Of a DNA stretch of 64,000 nucleotides, positions 28,377 to 37,542 are shown piece after piece. The notes under the pieces were generated by a model that was given only the letters and a program-made list of their open reading frames with translations, had not been told where the DNA came from and did no database searches. Origin of the DNA: Caballeronia sordidicola (GTDB lineage: Bacteria; Pseudomonadota; Gammaproteobacteria; Burkholderiales; Burkholderiaceae); the NCBI RefSeq assembly GCF_002220365.1, contig NZ_MTHB01000096.1, forward strand, positions 1 through 64,000, given 5' to 3'. Each line of letters opens with the position of its first letter. Position 1 is the stretch's first letter. Both the position numbers and the translations under genes were made by a program.

Positions 28377-30212
28377 TCAGGAGTGGGATGGCGTGGTCGT
28401 CCCGCTTTTGTCGGCGAGGTAGTTTACCCAGCCTCCGAACCTGGTGATGTCGGCGGCCTGGTCCAATCCAGCGGACTCACAGATGAAGCCTTTGACATCG
28501 GTTCCATCCGCGAGCCTGACGGTACCGATTCCCAGGGGTGCCGCGACACCGGCCACAAAGGAACCGAACTCGGCAATGGGCATGTCCCATAGTTCAAGCT
28601 GGATCGGTGCCCCGCTATCGGAACGCATCAAGCCGGGCTTAGGCGGTGTGGTATTGGCCAGTGCAAACAGTTGATAGTTGGATGCTGTAGTCGTGCTAGC
28701 AACGAAGCTTGCCCCGCGACTGACCAGTTCATGATTGAGCGGCATTCCACGCAGATGCGCTCCCACGACCGCGACGCGGATCGTGTTCATATTTGCAGGT
28801 GCAATGCCATTCGCTGACAACGTTGCATCGGCAGGATTCAACGCCAGGCCGGTCGCGCCGCGTGTGAGACCGGTACTGATATGCCAATGCTCGGCAAATG
28901 CGGCCAGTCCTCGCTCCTGCCACGCGTCGCCGATGAGCGTAATGCCGAAGGGCAAGCCGTCTTCGCGAATACTTGCCGGGACAGAAACCGCGCTCCAATC
29001 GAGTAAGTTGACGAAGTTGGTGTATTTGCCCAGGTTGCTATTCAAACGCACGGGATCCGTCTGGACATCAGCAATTCGATAATGCGTGGGAGCGGTCGGC
29101 ACAAGCATGGCGTCGAATCCCGCAAGCAGCGCGTCGGCGCGGCGTTTGAGATCGGCGAGTTTGTATACGCCATCAAAAACATCGGCGGCTGAAAATTCCC
29201 TGGCTTTGAAAATGATGTCACGCACGACCGGGTGGATATCGGCTTCGTGCGTAGTCGCGAACTCGCGAATGGCGGCGAAGCGTTCCGCGACCCAAGGGCC
29301 GTCGTATAGCAACGCAGCAACTTGGTCGAACAGGGTGAAGTCGATCGGCACGCAGGTCGCACCACGAGCCTCTAGCTGGCCGATCGCAACCTGAAAAGCT
29401 TGCGAGGCAAGATCATCGCCAAAAAATTCTGGCTGCGCAGGAACGGCTATGTGCGCAGCAGCCGGCATACGCCAATTGCGCGACGCTTCCGGTGCGGCAC
29501 GCGAAAGGCCATCTTCAAGATCGATGACAGCCGCAACGTCATACACGGACATCGCGTCACCCATGGTCATCGCGAACACCGACACGCAATCCAACGTACG
29601 GCACGCGGGGATGACCCCGGTATTGCTAAATGCGCCGCGCGTGGGCTTGATGCCGACGATGTTGTTCAAACCAGCAGGAACCCGTCCAGAGCCTGCGGTG
29701 TCCGTTCCCAGCGCGAACGGTACAAGACCGCGCGCCACGACCGAAGCCGAGCCGGAACTCGACCCTCCCGACACAAAGGCGGCGTTGAACGTATTAGTTG
29801 GCACTCCGTAGGCTGATCGAACACCGACGAGGCCCGTTGCAAACTGGTCGAGATTGGTCTTCCCTACGATGATCGCACCGGCATCAGTCAATCGCCGAAC
29901 GATCGTCGCGTCCTTGTCCGGTGAGTAGGCAAACGCGCGACAAGCGGCCGTTGTCTCGAACCCTTCGGCGTCGATGTTGTCTTTGGCCGCAAACGGCACG
30001 CCGTACAACGGGAGGAGGTTTTTATCGCCGCCAACGGCATCGAGCTTTTGAGCGAGCTTGGTCAGGCGAGCATCCAGCCCGGAAGCTGACACGATCGAAA
30101 TCCAGGCGGGATCGTCTGCAGAGAGCGACGCCCTGAGTTCGTGAAGTAGTTCCACTGGCGTAGTACCGGTTTCGTATGCACGTTTCCAGTCGGGAATAGT
30201 CCATCCGAGCAT
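28377..30212 (-). CDS. atzF: Allophanate hydrolase
   Basis: This enzyme hydrolyses allophanate to ammonia and CO2, completing the urea amidolyase route. The amidase-signature domain (1-about 460) contains the Lys in VGKTNLDQFATG and the two Ser in SGGSSSGSASVVARGLVPFA with TAGSGRVPAGLNNIVG. The C-terminal allophanate hydrolase domain (about 480-611) includes VVGAHLRGMPLNHELVSRG and MPIAEFGSFVAGV. The gene is the first of the minus-strand block and leads urea carboxylase by 12 bases. A sigma-54-like promoter and palindrome precede it. Confidence 0.95.
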   Translation of the reverse strand: MLGWTIPDWKRAYETGTTPVELLHELRASLSADDPAWISIVSASGLDARLTKLAQKLDAVGGDKNLLPLYGVPFAAKDNIDAEGFETTAACRAFAYSPDKDATIVRRLTDAGAIIVGKTNLDQFATGLVGVRSAYGVPTNTFNAAFVSGGSSSGSASVVARGLVPFALGTDTAGSGRVPAGLNNIVGIKPTRGAFSNTGVIPACRTLDCVSVFAMTMGDAMSVYDVAAVIDLEDGLSRAAPEASRNWRMPAAAHIAVPAQPEFFGDDLASQAFQVAIGQLEARGATCVPIDFTLFDQVAALLYDGPWVAERFAAIREFATTHEADIHPVVRDIIFKAREFSAADVFDGVYKLADLKRRADALLAGFDAMLVPTAPTHYRIADVQTDPVRLNSNLGKYTNFVNLLDWSAVSVPASIREDGLPFGITLIGDAWQERGLAAFAEHWHISTGLTRGATGLALNPADATLSANGIAPANMNTIRVAVVGAHLRGMPLNHELVSRGASFVASTTTASNYQLFALANTTPPKPGLMRSDSGAPIQLELWDMPIAEFGSFVAGVAAPLGIGTVRLADGTDVKGFICESAGLDQAADITRFGGWVNYLADKSGTTTPSHS

Positions 30213-30224
30213 CTGGTATTTCCT

Positions 30225-30236
30225 CTTGTGTACAAG
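30225..30236 (-). promoter_or_regulatory. CTTGTNTNCAAG palindrome ahead of atzF
   Basis: CTTGTACACAAG on the minus strand, with 5-bp exact arms. It sits 14 bases downstream of a sigma-54-like element and 12 bases before the atzF start, overlapping the expected transcription start. It is almost the same element and spacing as ahead of urtA. Candidate operator of the GntR regulator. Confidence 0.55.
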
Positions 30237-30250
30237 TTTCGAAATTCATA

Positions 30251-30266
30251 TACAAGAGTTGTGCCA
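30251..30266 (-). promoter_or_regulatory. Sigma-54-like promoter of atzF
   Basis: On the minus strand the sequence is TGGCACAACTCTTGTA. The -24 TGGCAC block and TTG of the -12 block match, with the last position of the -12 GC changed to GT. Spacing is canonical. Confidence 0.6.
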
Positions 30267-30665
30267 ATGGAATGAAAGCCTTATTGGGTGAGCTTCCGAT
30301 AGATTTGTATGCAGAGTTGCCAGCGAGCTCGGCAGCGGTAGAACGCCCTAATGTGGCGCTGAACGAGCGGAGATTGGGCGGGCTCGCACCAGTAGTGAGC
30401 CCAGCCGGCCACCCGCGCAGCACGTGTCAATTACGCCGATTCGCAGGCCTCGTTTACGTCGTGGAGCAGAGGTAAGCAAGCTGCTTCTTGCCGAACAGTG
30501 CTGCAACGGGCACGGAACGCCGCTCAGACTTTGACGGCCACACACCATCGAGTATTACCCCAGCCGATCATCACCATAACGAATACCGATTGTTGTTGAT
30601 CTGGAACTTTCTCGTTTCTAAGATGGTTTAACCGTAAAAAAATCGATAACACGGAGACACTGAAT
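30267..30665. other. Divergent intergenic region atzF / ligase operon
   Basis: About 400 bases without a gene, separating the minus-strand urea block from the plus-strand ligase operon. I see no riboswitch consensus, in particular no guanidine-I-like element, and no clear sigma-54 site for the rightward operon. Both upstream regulatory regions must be here. Confidence 0.5.
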
Positions 30666-32063
30666 ATGGATGCGCAGGTGAAGCCCGAACGGGCAATCAA
30701 GACAGTGGAAGATGCGATTCGCCTGGTAGAGGCGAGCCGGCTGACACATATCAAAGTCGGTCTGTCCGATATCGATGGCATTCTGCGAGGAAAGTATCTG
30801 CGCAAAGATAAATTCCTCGGGGCACTGCGTGCGGGATTCGCTTTCTGCAATGTCGTACTGGGTTGGGACTCAGACGATCAAATGTACGACAACACGAAAT
30901 ACACCGGCTGGCACACCGCCTATCCGGACGCCATGGTGCGTATCGTTCCGCAGAGCTGCCGGCGTTTGCCGCTGGAACAGGGTGACGGCGAAGATATGCT
31001 GTTCTTCCTTGCCGAATTTGTTGGGGATGCCGAAGCAATTTGCCCACGGGGCTTATTGCAACGCGTATTGAAGCGCGCAAGCGATATGGGGTTCGGGGTT
31101 TCTGCCGCGCTTGAATATGAATTCTTCATGTTCGAGGAGACGCCGCATTCGGTACGTGAAAAAAATTACCGTGACTTGAAGAACTGGACACCGGGCAATT
31201 TCGGCTACTCAGTGCTGCGCAGTACGGTCGAAGGCGATTTTTACCGGCAATTGCTCGATATGTGCGAGCAGATGGACATGCCGATCGAGGGCCTGCATAC
31301 CGAAACCGGTCCTGGCGTGCTGGAGGCTGCGCTTGCGGTCGACGGCGCGGCCGAGATGGCGGACAAGGCAATGTTGTTCAAAACCTTTACCAAGGCGCTG
31401 GCTCAGAAAAACAATCTGATGGCGACCTTCATGGCGAAATGGTCGCATGACCACCCAGGACAGAGCGGCCACATCCACTTGTCCTTGCGCGAGACGAATA
31501 CCGGCAAGTCAGCGTTTTACGACGGAAGCCGTCCTTATAACATGAGCGCCAAGCAAGCCAGTTTCATGGCGGGCGTGCAACGCTACCTGCCCGAATTCAT
31601 GTCGATGTTCGCGCAGACCGTCAATAGCTATTCACGGTTGGTGCCGGGCTACTGGGCGCCACTCGATGCAACGTGGGGCGTCGAGAACCGGACCACGGCG
31701 TTGCGCCTGATCCCGGGTTCGGAAAAATCGCAGCGTGTTGAAGTTCGCATCGGTTCCGCCGACGCTAACCCCTACATTGCATTGGCAGCGGCGTTGGGTG
31801 CCGGCTTGCACGGGATTGAACAGGGCCTGGATCCGGGACAAATTGTCGAGGGCAACGCCTATACGCAGGAGTTCCCCGCCCATCTGAAATTGCCTTGCAC
31901 CCTGTGGGAGTCCGCACAGCGGCTGCGCCACTCCGAAGCGGCGAAGACCTTGTTTGGCGAAGCGTTCGTCGAGCATTTTGTTGCGACCCGCGAGTGGGAA
32001 GAGCGACAGTTTCGTCGGCATGTGACCGATTGGGAATTGGCCCGCTATTTCGAGATTATCTGA
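30666..32063 (+). CDS. Glutamine synthetase-like gamma-glutamyl-amine ligase
   Basis: This 465-residue member of the glutamine synthetase superfamily is of the PuuA/IpuC-like type, which joins glutamate's gamma-carboxyl to an amine with ATP. Seen: VGLSDIDGILRGKYL at the N-terminus, SAALEYEFFMFEE (catalytic Glu), GLHTETGPGVLEAAL, HPGQSGHIHLSLRE, NRTTALRLIPGSEKSQRVEVR and NPYIALAAALGAGLHG. It is not the housekeeping enzyme: the context is an operon with two dehydrogenases and an M81 hydrolase, and the adenylylation loop is not evident. The amine substrate is unknown. ALDH follows by 21 bases. Confidence 0.85.
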   Translation: MDAQVKPERAIKTVEDAIRLVEASRLTHIKVGLSDIDGILRGKYLRKDKFLGALRAGFAFCNVVLGWDSDDQMYDNTKYTGWHTAYPDAMVRIVPQSCRRLPLEQGDGEDMLFFLAEFVGDAEAICPRGLLQRVLKRASDMGFGVSAALEYEFFMFEETPHSVREKNYRDLKNWTPGNFGYSVLRSTVEGDFYRQLLDMCEQMDMPIEGLHTETGPGVLEAALAVDGAAEMADKAMLFKTFTKALAQKNNLMATFMAKWSHDHPGQSGHIHLSLRETNTGKSAFYDGSRPYNMSAKQASFMAGVQRYLPEFMSMFAQTVNSYSRLVPGYWAPLDATWGVENRTTALRLIPGSEKSQRVEVRIGSADANPYIALAAALGAGLHGIEQGLDPGQIVEGNAYTQEFPAHLKLPCTLWESAQRLRHSEAAKTLFGEAFVEHFVATREWEERQFRRHVTDWELARYFEII

Positions 32064-32084
32064 GTCTAAAAGTCCAAGCCCACT

Positions 32085-33476
32085 ATGAAAGAAGACCTGA
32101 TTACCATTAGCCCGATCGACGGCAGCGAATTCGTGCGCCGACCGTATGCGAGCGAGTCGCAGATCGAGCAGACCCTACAGCGCGCAAAAACTGCCCAGAA
32201 GGCGTGGGCCGCACGACCGCTGTCGGAGCGACTGGCGCTGGTTGGCCGTGCCGTCGAACACTTCGTCCAGAACAAGGCAACTATCGCCGAGGCGATTACA
32301 CGCCAGATGGGACGCCCGCTGCGCTACACCGCCGGCGAAGTGGACGGCTTTGCTTCACGGGCGCGCCATATGATGGCGATTGCAGAAGACGCATTGAAGC
32401 TCGTGCAAGTGGCGCCGCAGGAAGGCTTTACCCGTTTTATTTCGCGTGAACCGGTTGGCGTGGTGCTCACTATCGCGCCATGGAACTACCCCTTGCTGAC
32501 GGCAGTCAACAGTATCGTCCCGGCTTTGTTGGCGGGTAATGCGGTTATTCTTAAGCACTCCGACCAAACACCTTTGTGCGCCGAACTCATCCATCAAGCG
32601 TTTGTCCAGGCTGAGTTGCCCGAGGGTGTGTTCCAGTACCTGCATGTGGATCATGAACGTGTGCGTCGATTGATACACGCGAACGAAATCGGCTTCGTCT
32701 GTTTCACCGGTTCGGTGGGCGGGGGGCGCATCGTCGAGGAAGCTGCGGCCGGCCGCTTTATCGGGGTTGGGCTGGAATTGGGCGGCAATGATCCGGCCTA
32801 TGTGCGAAGCGATGCCAATATCGACTACGCAGTGGAGACGCTGGTCGACGGCGCCTTCTTCAACTCGGGCCAGTCATGCTGCGGTATCCAGCGAATTTAT
32901 GTGGCTGAGCCTCTGTACAAGGATTTTATCGAGCGTGCCGTCGCGCTGACAAATCAGTATGTGCTGGGCAATCCGCTCGATGCGCAAACCACCCTGGGGC
33001 CGGTAGTCCGTACCGCGGCAGCCGACGGGGTGCGGGCGGTGATCGCCGAGGCACTTTCCAAAGGCGCTAGAAATCTGATCGACGAAAGCCAGTTCGGACT
33101 ATCGCGCGCCGGCACACCTTATGTGGCGCCGGGTGTGTTCGTGGATGTCGATCACGGCATGACGCTGATGAACGATGAGTGTTTCGGACCGGTGGTCGGC
33201 ATCATGCCGGTGTCCGGAGATGAACAAGCGATCGAACTGATGAACGACAGCCCCTACGGTTTGACGGCGAGTGTGTTTACGAGCGACGAAGACGCCGCTC
33301 TATCCATCGGCCGGCGTGTCGAAACCGGTACGTTCTTTATGAACCGCTGCGACTATCTCGACCCTGCGCTAGCCTGGACCGGGGTGAAGAATACCGGCCG
33401 AGGCGTGACCTTGTCGGCGATCGGTTACGAGCACCTGACGCGACCCAAATCTTTTCATCTGAAAACCCGTCTCTGA
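32085..33476 (+). CDS. Aldehyde dehydrogenase
   Basis: This NAD(P)-dependent ALDH has 463 residues: TIAPWNYPLLTAVNSIVPAL (cofactor domain), FTGSVGGGRIVEEAA, general base Glu in LELGGNDPAYV, and catalytic Cys in FFNSGQSCCGIQRIYV. It ends with VKNTGRGVTLSAIGYEHLTR. The enzyme oxidises an aldehyde to an acid. Downstream of a gamma-glutamyl ligase and beside an iron alcohol dehydrogenase, it probably acts on a gamma-glutamylated aminoaldehyde. Confidence 0.92.
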   Translation: MKEDLITISPIDGSEFVRRPYASESQIEQTLQRAKTAQKAWAARPLSERLALVGRAVEHFVQNKATIAEAITRQMGRPLRYTAGEVDGFASRARHMMAIAEDALKLVQVAPQEGFTRFISREPVGVVLTIAPWNYPLLTAVNSIVPALLAGNAVILKHSDQTPLCAELIHQAFVQAELPEGVFQYLHVDHERVRRLIHANEIGFVCFTGSVGGGRIVEEAAAGRFIGVGLELGGNDPAYVRSDANIDYAVETLVDGAFFNSGQSCCGIQRIYVAEPLYKDFIERAVALTNQYVLGNPLDAQTTLGPVVRTAAADGVRAVIAEALSKGARNLIDESQFGLSRAGTPYVAPGVFVDVDHGMTLMNDECFGPVVGIMPVSGDEQAIELMNDSPYGLTASVFTSDEDAALSIGRRVETGTFFMNRCDYLDPALAWTGVKNTGRGVTLSAIGYEHLTRPKSFHLKTRL

Positions 33477-33499
33477 ACGGATCATCGAAGGAATTTCGT

Positions 33500-34672
33500 A
33501 TGTCACATCCGTCACTTCCCTCCGCAAACTGGAACTACCCGACAGCAGTCAAGGTCGGCGCAGGCCGGATCAGCGAATTGCCGCAATGGTGTAAAAGCCT
33601 GGGCATGCGCCGGCCGCTGCTGATTACCGACCCGGGTCTGGCGGCGTTGCCGCTGATCGGGAGCACATTGGATCACTGCCGGTCCGCCGGCCTGGAGTGC
33701 GGGCTGTTTCACGATATCAAGGGCAATCCAACTGGCAAGAATGCCGACGATGGCGTGGCGATCTTCAAAGCTGGCGGCCATGACGGTGTGATCGCCTTCG
33801 GCGGCGGCTCAGCCCTGGATGCGGCCAAGGCTGTGGCGCTGATGGTTGGGCAGGATCGTCCGCTCTGGGATTTCGAAGATGTCGGCGACAACTATCTGCG
33901 CGTCAATGTGTCTGGCATGGCGCCCGTGGTGGCTGTGCCGACCACGGCCGGGACCGGCTCGGAAGTCGGCCGTGCGTCGGTGATCACCGACGATCACGCC
34001 CATGTGAAACGGATCATATTCCACGCGAACATGCTGCCCGCGGTCGTCATCCTCGACCCTGAGTTGACGGTGGGCCTGCCGGCGAAGCTGACGGCGGCGA
34101 CCGGCATGGACGCCCTCTCGCATAACCTCGAAGCCTATTGTTCGCCGTTTTATCATCCGATGGCGACAGGCATCGCGGTAGAAGGTATTCGCCTGATCAA
34201 GCAGTTCCTGCCGCGTGCGGTGAAAGACGGCCAGGACCTCGACGCGCGCCTGCAAATGCTGGTGGCGTCGAGCATGGGCGCCACAGCGTTCCAGCGCGGC
34301 CTGGGTGCAATGCATGCGCTGGCGCATCCCCTGGGCGCGCTGTATGACGCCCACCACGGCATGCTCAACGCCATCTTGATGCCGTATGTGCTGAAGGCCA
34401 ACGAATCGGTTATCGCGGAACGGATCGAATTGTTGGCGCGCTACCTTGAACTGGCACAGCCGTCGTTCACCTCCTTCCTCGACTGGGTCTTGATGATGCG
34501 CGACACGCTAGGCATTCCCCATACGCTAGGCGAGATCGGCATCGATGGCCGCGACGCGGCGAAGGTCGGTGAAATGGCAGTGGCTGATGGATCGGCTGGG
34601 ACCAACCCGATTCCGTTCAGTGCCGCCGAGTACAGCCGCGTTTTCGTGACGGCGGTCGAGGGCTTGTTGTAA
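33500..34672 (+). CDS. Iron-containing alcohol dehydrogenase
   Basis: This group III alcohol dehydrogenase has 390 residues: NAD-binding FGGGSALDAAKAVALM, VPTTAGTGSEV and the metal site. The metal ligands by comparison with FucO are Asp204 and His208 in TGMDALSHNLEAY, His272 in GAMHALAHPLGA and His286 in YDAHHGMLN; all are present. It converts a primary alcohol to an aldehyde, or the reverse, and starts 23 bases after the ALDH gene. Coupled ADH and ALDH imply stepwise alcohol to acid oxidation. Confidence 0.93.
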   Translation: MSHPSLPSANWNYPTAVKVGAGRISELPQWCKSLGMRRPLLITDPGLAALPLIGSTLDHCRSAGLECGLFHDIKGNPTGKNADDGVAIFKAGGHDGVIAFGGGSALDAAKAVALMVGQDRPLWDFEDVGDNYLRVNVSGMAPVVAVPTTAGTGSEVGRASVITDDHAHVKRIIFHANMLPAVVILDPELTVGLPAKLTAATGMDALSHNLEAYCSPFYHPMATGIAVEGIRLIKQFLPRAVKDGQDLDARLQMLVASSMGATAFQRGLGAMHALAHPLGALYDAHHGMLNAILMPYVLKANESVIAERIELLARYLELAQPSFTSFLDWVLMMRDTLGIPHTLGEIGIDGRDAAKVGEMAVADGSAGTNPIPFSAAEYSRVFVTAVEGLL

Positions 34673-34710
34673 CGCCTATTGCAATGAGTCAGTGTTATCG
34701 AGGGGATGGT

Positions 34711-36189
34711 GTGGCAAGAATCGGGATCGCTGGCTTTTTACATGAGACGAATACATTTGCCGCCAGCCGAGCGAGTTTCGCTACTTTCGTCGAGGCGGAT
34801 GCGTGGCCGGGCTTGCTGGTGGGCGAAGAGATATTCGGCGCAGTCTCGGGCGTCAATCTGGCGATAGACGGGTTCATACAAGCTGCACGCCCGTCGCACC
34901 AACTGGTCCCGCTATTGTGGGCCTCGGCCAATCCGAGCGGTCCAGTGACGCAGGATGCATTCGAAGCCATTGCCTTCATGCTCGACCGGATGATCCGTGA
35001 TGCGGGTCCGCTGGACGCGCTGTTTCTCGATCTGCACGGTGCCATGGTGAGCGAGCATCTGGAGGACGGTGAGGGGGAGTTGCTGCAACGCCTGCGTCAA
35101 AGAGTCGGCGGCACGATGCCGATCGTCGCGGCGCTCGATTTTCACGCCAATATCACGCCGGCCATGATCGAACATGCCAGCGGCCTGGTCACTTACCGTA
35201 GCTATCCGCATGTCGACATGGCGCAGACAGGGCAGCGTGCACAGGTGTTGATCGACCGGTTGCTTGCCGGTGAAGTGCTGCACAAGGGCTATCGCCAAAT
35301 CCCTTTTCTGATTCCAATGCCGTGGCAAAGCACCTTGACCGAACCGATGCGTGGTTTGGTGGCGCTTGGCGAATCGCTGGCGTCGGAACACGTTTTTGCG
35401 GCCGACTTTGTGCCGGGTTTTCCGCTCGCCGACATCCATCACAGCGGGCCCAGCGTGATTGCCTATGGCTGCGACCGGATGGCGGTCGAGGCGGCGGTCG
35501 ACTCTTTGACACAGGCTGTTCTGACCAGTCGAGCTGATTTCGGCGGGCGTCTCTATGCCCCGGCCGACGCGGTCGCGCATGCGCTTGAGTGGGGGTTGCG
35601 ACCGGGGGGCGGCACGATCATTCTGGCCGATACCCAGGATAATCCGGGCGGGGGCGGGGGCGGCGATACAACCGATATCCTGCGCGAACTGCTCCGACAA
35701 AAAGCACAGCGAGTTTGCGCCGGTGTGTTGTGCGATGCCGGATTCGTCGAAGCGGCCACGCACGCGGGTATTGGTGCTGTTATCAATGTGCCGCTGGGCG
35801 GAGTTAGCGGGATGGGGGCGGGGCCGCTGCAAACACCGTTTGAGGTGCTTGCGCTTGGAACGGGTCGTTTCACCGGCACAGGGCCGTTCTACCTTGGTTG
35901 CCACATGGATCTGGGGGCGATGGTCCGGGTGCGATGCGGCGGCCCACTTGGCATTGAGATCGTGGTATCGAGCCGCAAACAGCAAGCTGCCGATCAGGCC
36001 ATGTTTCGCCATGTCGGCGCCGATCCTGCCCATTACCGCATCCTCGTTCTCAAGAGCTCAGTGCATTTCCGGGCCGACTTTGCCGCGCTGGCGGACGACA
36101 TTCTGGTGGTGGCCGCGCCCGGTATCAATGTCGCGGATTTGCGCCAGTTGCGTTATGAAAAATTGAGGCCGGGCGTTACGCTGCTTTGA
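34711..36189 (+). CDS. M81-family metallopeptidase (MlrC-like)
   Basis: This zinc hydrolase family was named after the microcystin-degrading MlrC. The start GTG 34711 (MARIGIAGFLHETNTF) has GAGGGGA 5-11 bases ahead and gives the conserved N-terminus; ATG 34684 is the alternative. Counting from the GTG, possible metal and active-site residues are His109 (LDLHGAMVSE), Asp143 and His145 (LDFHANIT) and His167 (YPHVDM). The C-terminal MlrC_C domain has ADTQDNPGGGGGGDT and a late VLKSSVHFRADFAALAD. It closes the operon, so it may hydrolyse the gamma-glutamyl amide made by the ligase. That role is inference. Confidence 0.88.
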   Translation: MARIGIAGFLHETNTFAASRASFATFVEADAWPGLLVGEEIFGAVSGVNLAIDGFIQAARPSHQLVPLLWASANPSGPVTQDAFEAIAFMLDRMIRDAGPLDALFLDLHGAMVSEHLEDGEGELLQRLRQRVGGTMPIVAALDFHANITPAMIEHASGLVTYRSYPHVDMAQTGQRAQVLIDRLLAGEVLHKGYRQIPFLIPMPWQSTLTEPMRGLVALGESLASEHVFAADFVPGFPLADIHHSGPSVIAYGCDRMAVEAAVDSLTQAVLTSRADFGGRLYAPADAVAHALEWGLRPGGGTIILADTQDNPGGGGGGDTTDILRELLRQKAQRVCAGVLCDAGFVEAATHAGIGAVINVPLGGVSGMGAGPLQTPFEVLALGTGRFTGTGPFYLGCHMDLGAMVRVRCGGPLGIEIVVSSRKQQAADQAMFRHVGADPAHYRILVLKSSVHFRADFAALADDILVVAAPGINVADLRQLRYEKLRPGVTLL

Positions 36190-36216
36190 AGTTAGCTCGC
36201 GCATCAGCTCAACAGG

Positions 36217-37188
36217 TCAGCCCAACACAATAGAGGGCAACAGCCACGGCGCGTTCGACTCAATGATCGGCAGGAAGCGATTTTTCAGCAATTCCACGCT
36301 GTCCTGGGCGAGTTGCTGCGGCAGCAAGCCAAGATCGTCTTGACGGGCGACCATGGTCAGTTCGCGGAAGAATTCCTCGCCGGGAATCGGGAACAGGCGA
36401 AACGCCCGAGAAAACTTATTGTCCGGAGTCAGTCCCGACTGCAACAAGCACAGCGGCGTGGTGATGGTCCAGCCCGCATTGGCCATCACCAGGGACATGA
36501 TCGCGGCCGTATTGTCGAGTTGCAGACGCAGCGGCGGTTGAATCCCCCATTTCTCCAACTGGGTTTCAATACTTCGGCCAATGACGGTTGTATTGCTGTA
36601 GCGAATGAAGTCGCCTCTGACCAAGAGGTTGCGCAGAGAGGGGACGGGCCCTTTGAAGTCGCCGGGCAAGACCAGCACAAATGGTTCGCGCAGGATGCGC
36701 TGGCGAAACAGCAAGGGGTTCTTCGACACGACGTCGTCGGAAATGATGATGTCCACCCTTCTGGACAACAACGCTTCGGCATGCTGATGCGATTGACCCG
36801 TCACCATCGACCAGTTGGCGGTGCGCTGCCGTATCGCAGTCAGCAGATCGGCACCGATGCTGGTAGCCATGGAGTCGACCAGTGCAATACGAATATGCTT
36901 GAGCGGTTCACCGAGAGGTTTGCGGAACTCCTGACTCAAATGCCTGGCGTCATCCAGCAGCGTACAAGCCCGGTTGTAGAACTGACGCCCCACGGGTGTC
37001 AGCATCGGGGGCCGCTGCGAGCGATCCAGTAGCTGCAGATTGAGTGTTTGTTCCAGGTTCGACAGCGTTTGAGAAACCGAGGATTGCGTGATGCTGAGTC
37101 GTTGACCAGCCGCGGTCATGCCGCCGGATTCGACGACAAGCACGAAGACTTCGAGCGCTTTCAGATCGAAAGAGATGCCGTTTTGCAT
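36217..37188 (-). CDS. LysR-family regulator
   Basis: The N-terminal winged helix (LKALEVFVLVVESGGMTAAG, then LSITQSSVSQTLSNLEQTL) and a LysR substrate-binding domain make up 323 residues. The gene converges on the M81 gene with a 27-base gap, so it is the likely local regulator of the ligase/ADH/ALDH/M81 operon, though it does not share a promoter region with it. The inducer is unknown. Confidence 0.9.
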   Translation of the reverse strand: MQNGISFDLKALEVFVLVVESGGMTAAGQRLSITQSSVSQTLSNLEQTLNLQLLDRSQRPPMLTPVGRQFYNRACTLLDDARHLSQEFRKPLGEPLKHIRIALVDSMATSIGADLLTAIRQRTANWSMVTGQSHQHAEALLSRRVDIIISDDVVSKNPLLFRQRILREPFVLVLPGDFKGPVPSLRNLLVRGDFIRYSNTTVIGRSIETQLEKWGIQPPLRLQLDNTAAIMSLVMANAGWTITTPLCLLQSGLTPDNKFSRAFRLFPIPGEEFFRELTMVARQDDLGLLPQQLAQDSVELLKNRFLPIIESNAPWLLPSIVLG

Positions 37189-37200
37189 AAGACCGGCTGA

Positions 37201-37542
37201 TTAGCCGCAGCGAGAAGTGGCCAGGAACGGGTGGGACTCGCCATACATCGGCGTAGTGTACCCGCTGTTAGCGCGGGTGCAAAACGTGGCGGATCGCCAG
37301 CGCCAACTGATGGCATGACACCGAACGCGGCTGGTCGTCACGCACATCGCAAGAAGCCAGCTACGACCAAGGCGCTGCTCAAGCGGTAGCTGGTCAATAG
37401 TCTTGCCGCGCATGGCGGCAGGCACGGACATGCGTAGCCAGGGAAACAATTCGTCGTTGATACCTTCAGGCGTCGTGGCCCGGGACCAGACCTCGCAGGC
37501 GCTGACTGGCAGTGAGGATCGTTGTTCGAACGTCAACCGCAT
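37201..37542 (-). pseudogene. SRPBCC-family protein, 5' fragment
   Basis: From ATG 37542 (GGAGGAGG ahead) the first about 65 residues (MRLTFEQRSSLPVSACEVW, TTPEGINDELFPWLRMSVP, GKTIDQLPLEQRLGRSWLL) look like a START/SRPBCC ligand-binding protein. After GRSWLL the rest of the domain is missing and the frame continues into unrelated sequence to 37201. This looks like a deletion or rearrangement fused to the LysR flank. It overlaps the upstream membrane gene by 10 bases, the coupling expected of an intact two-gene operon. Confidence 0.6.
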
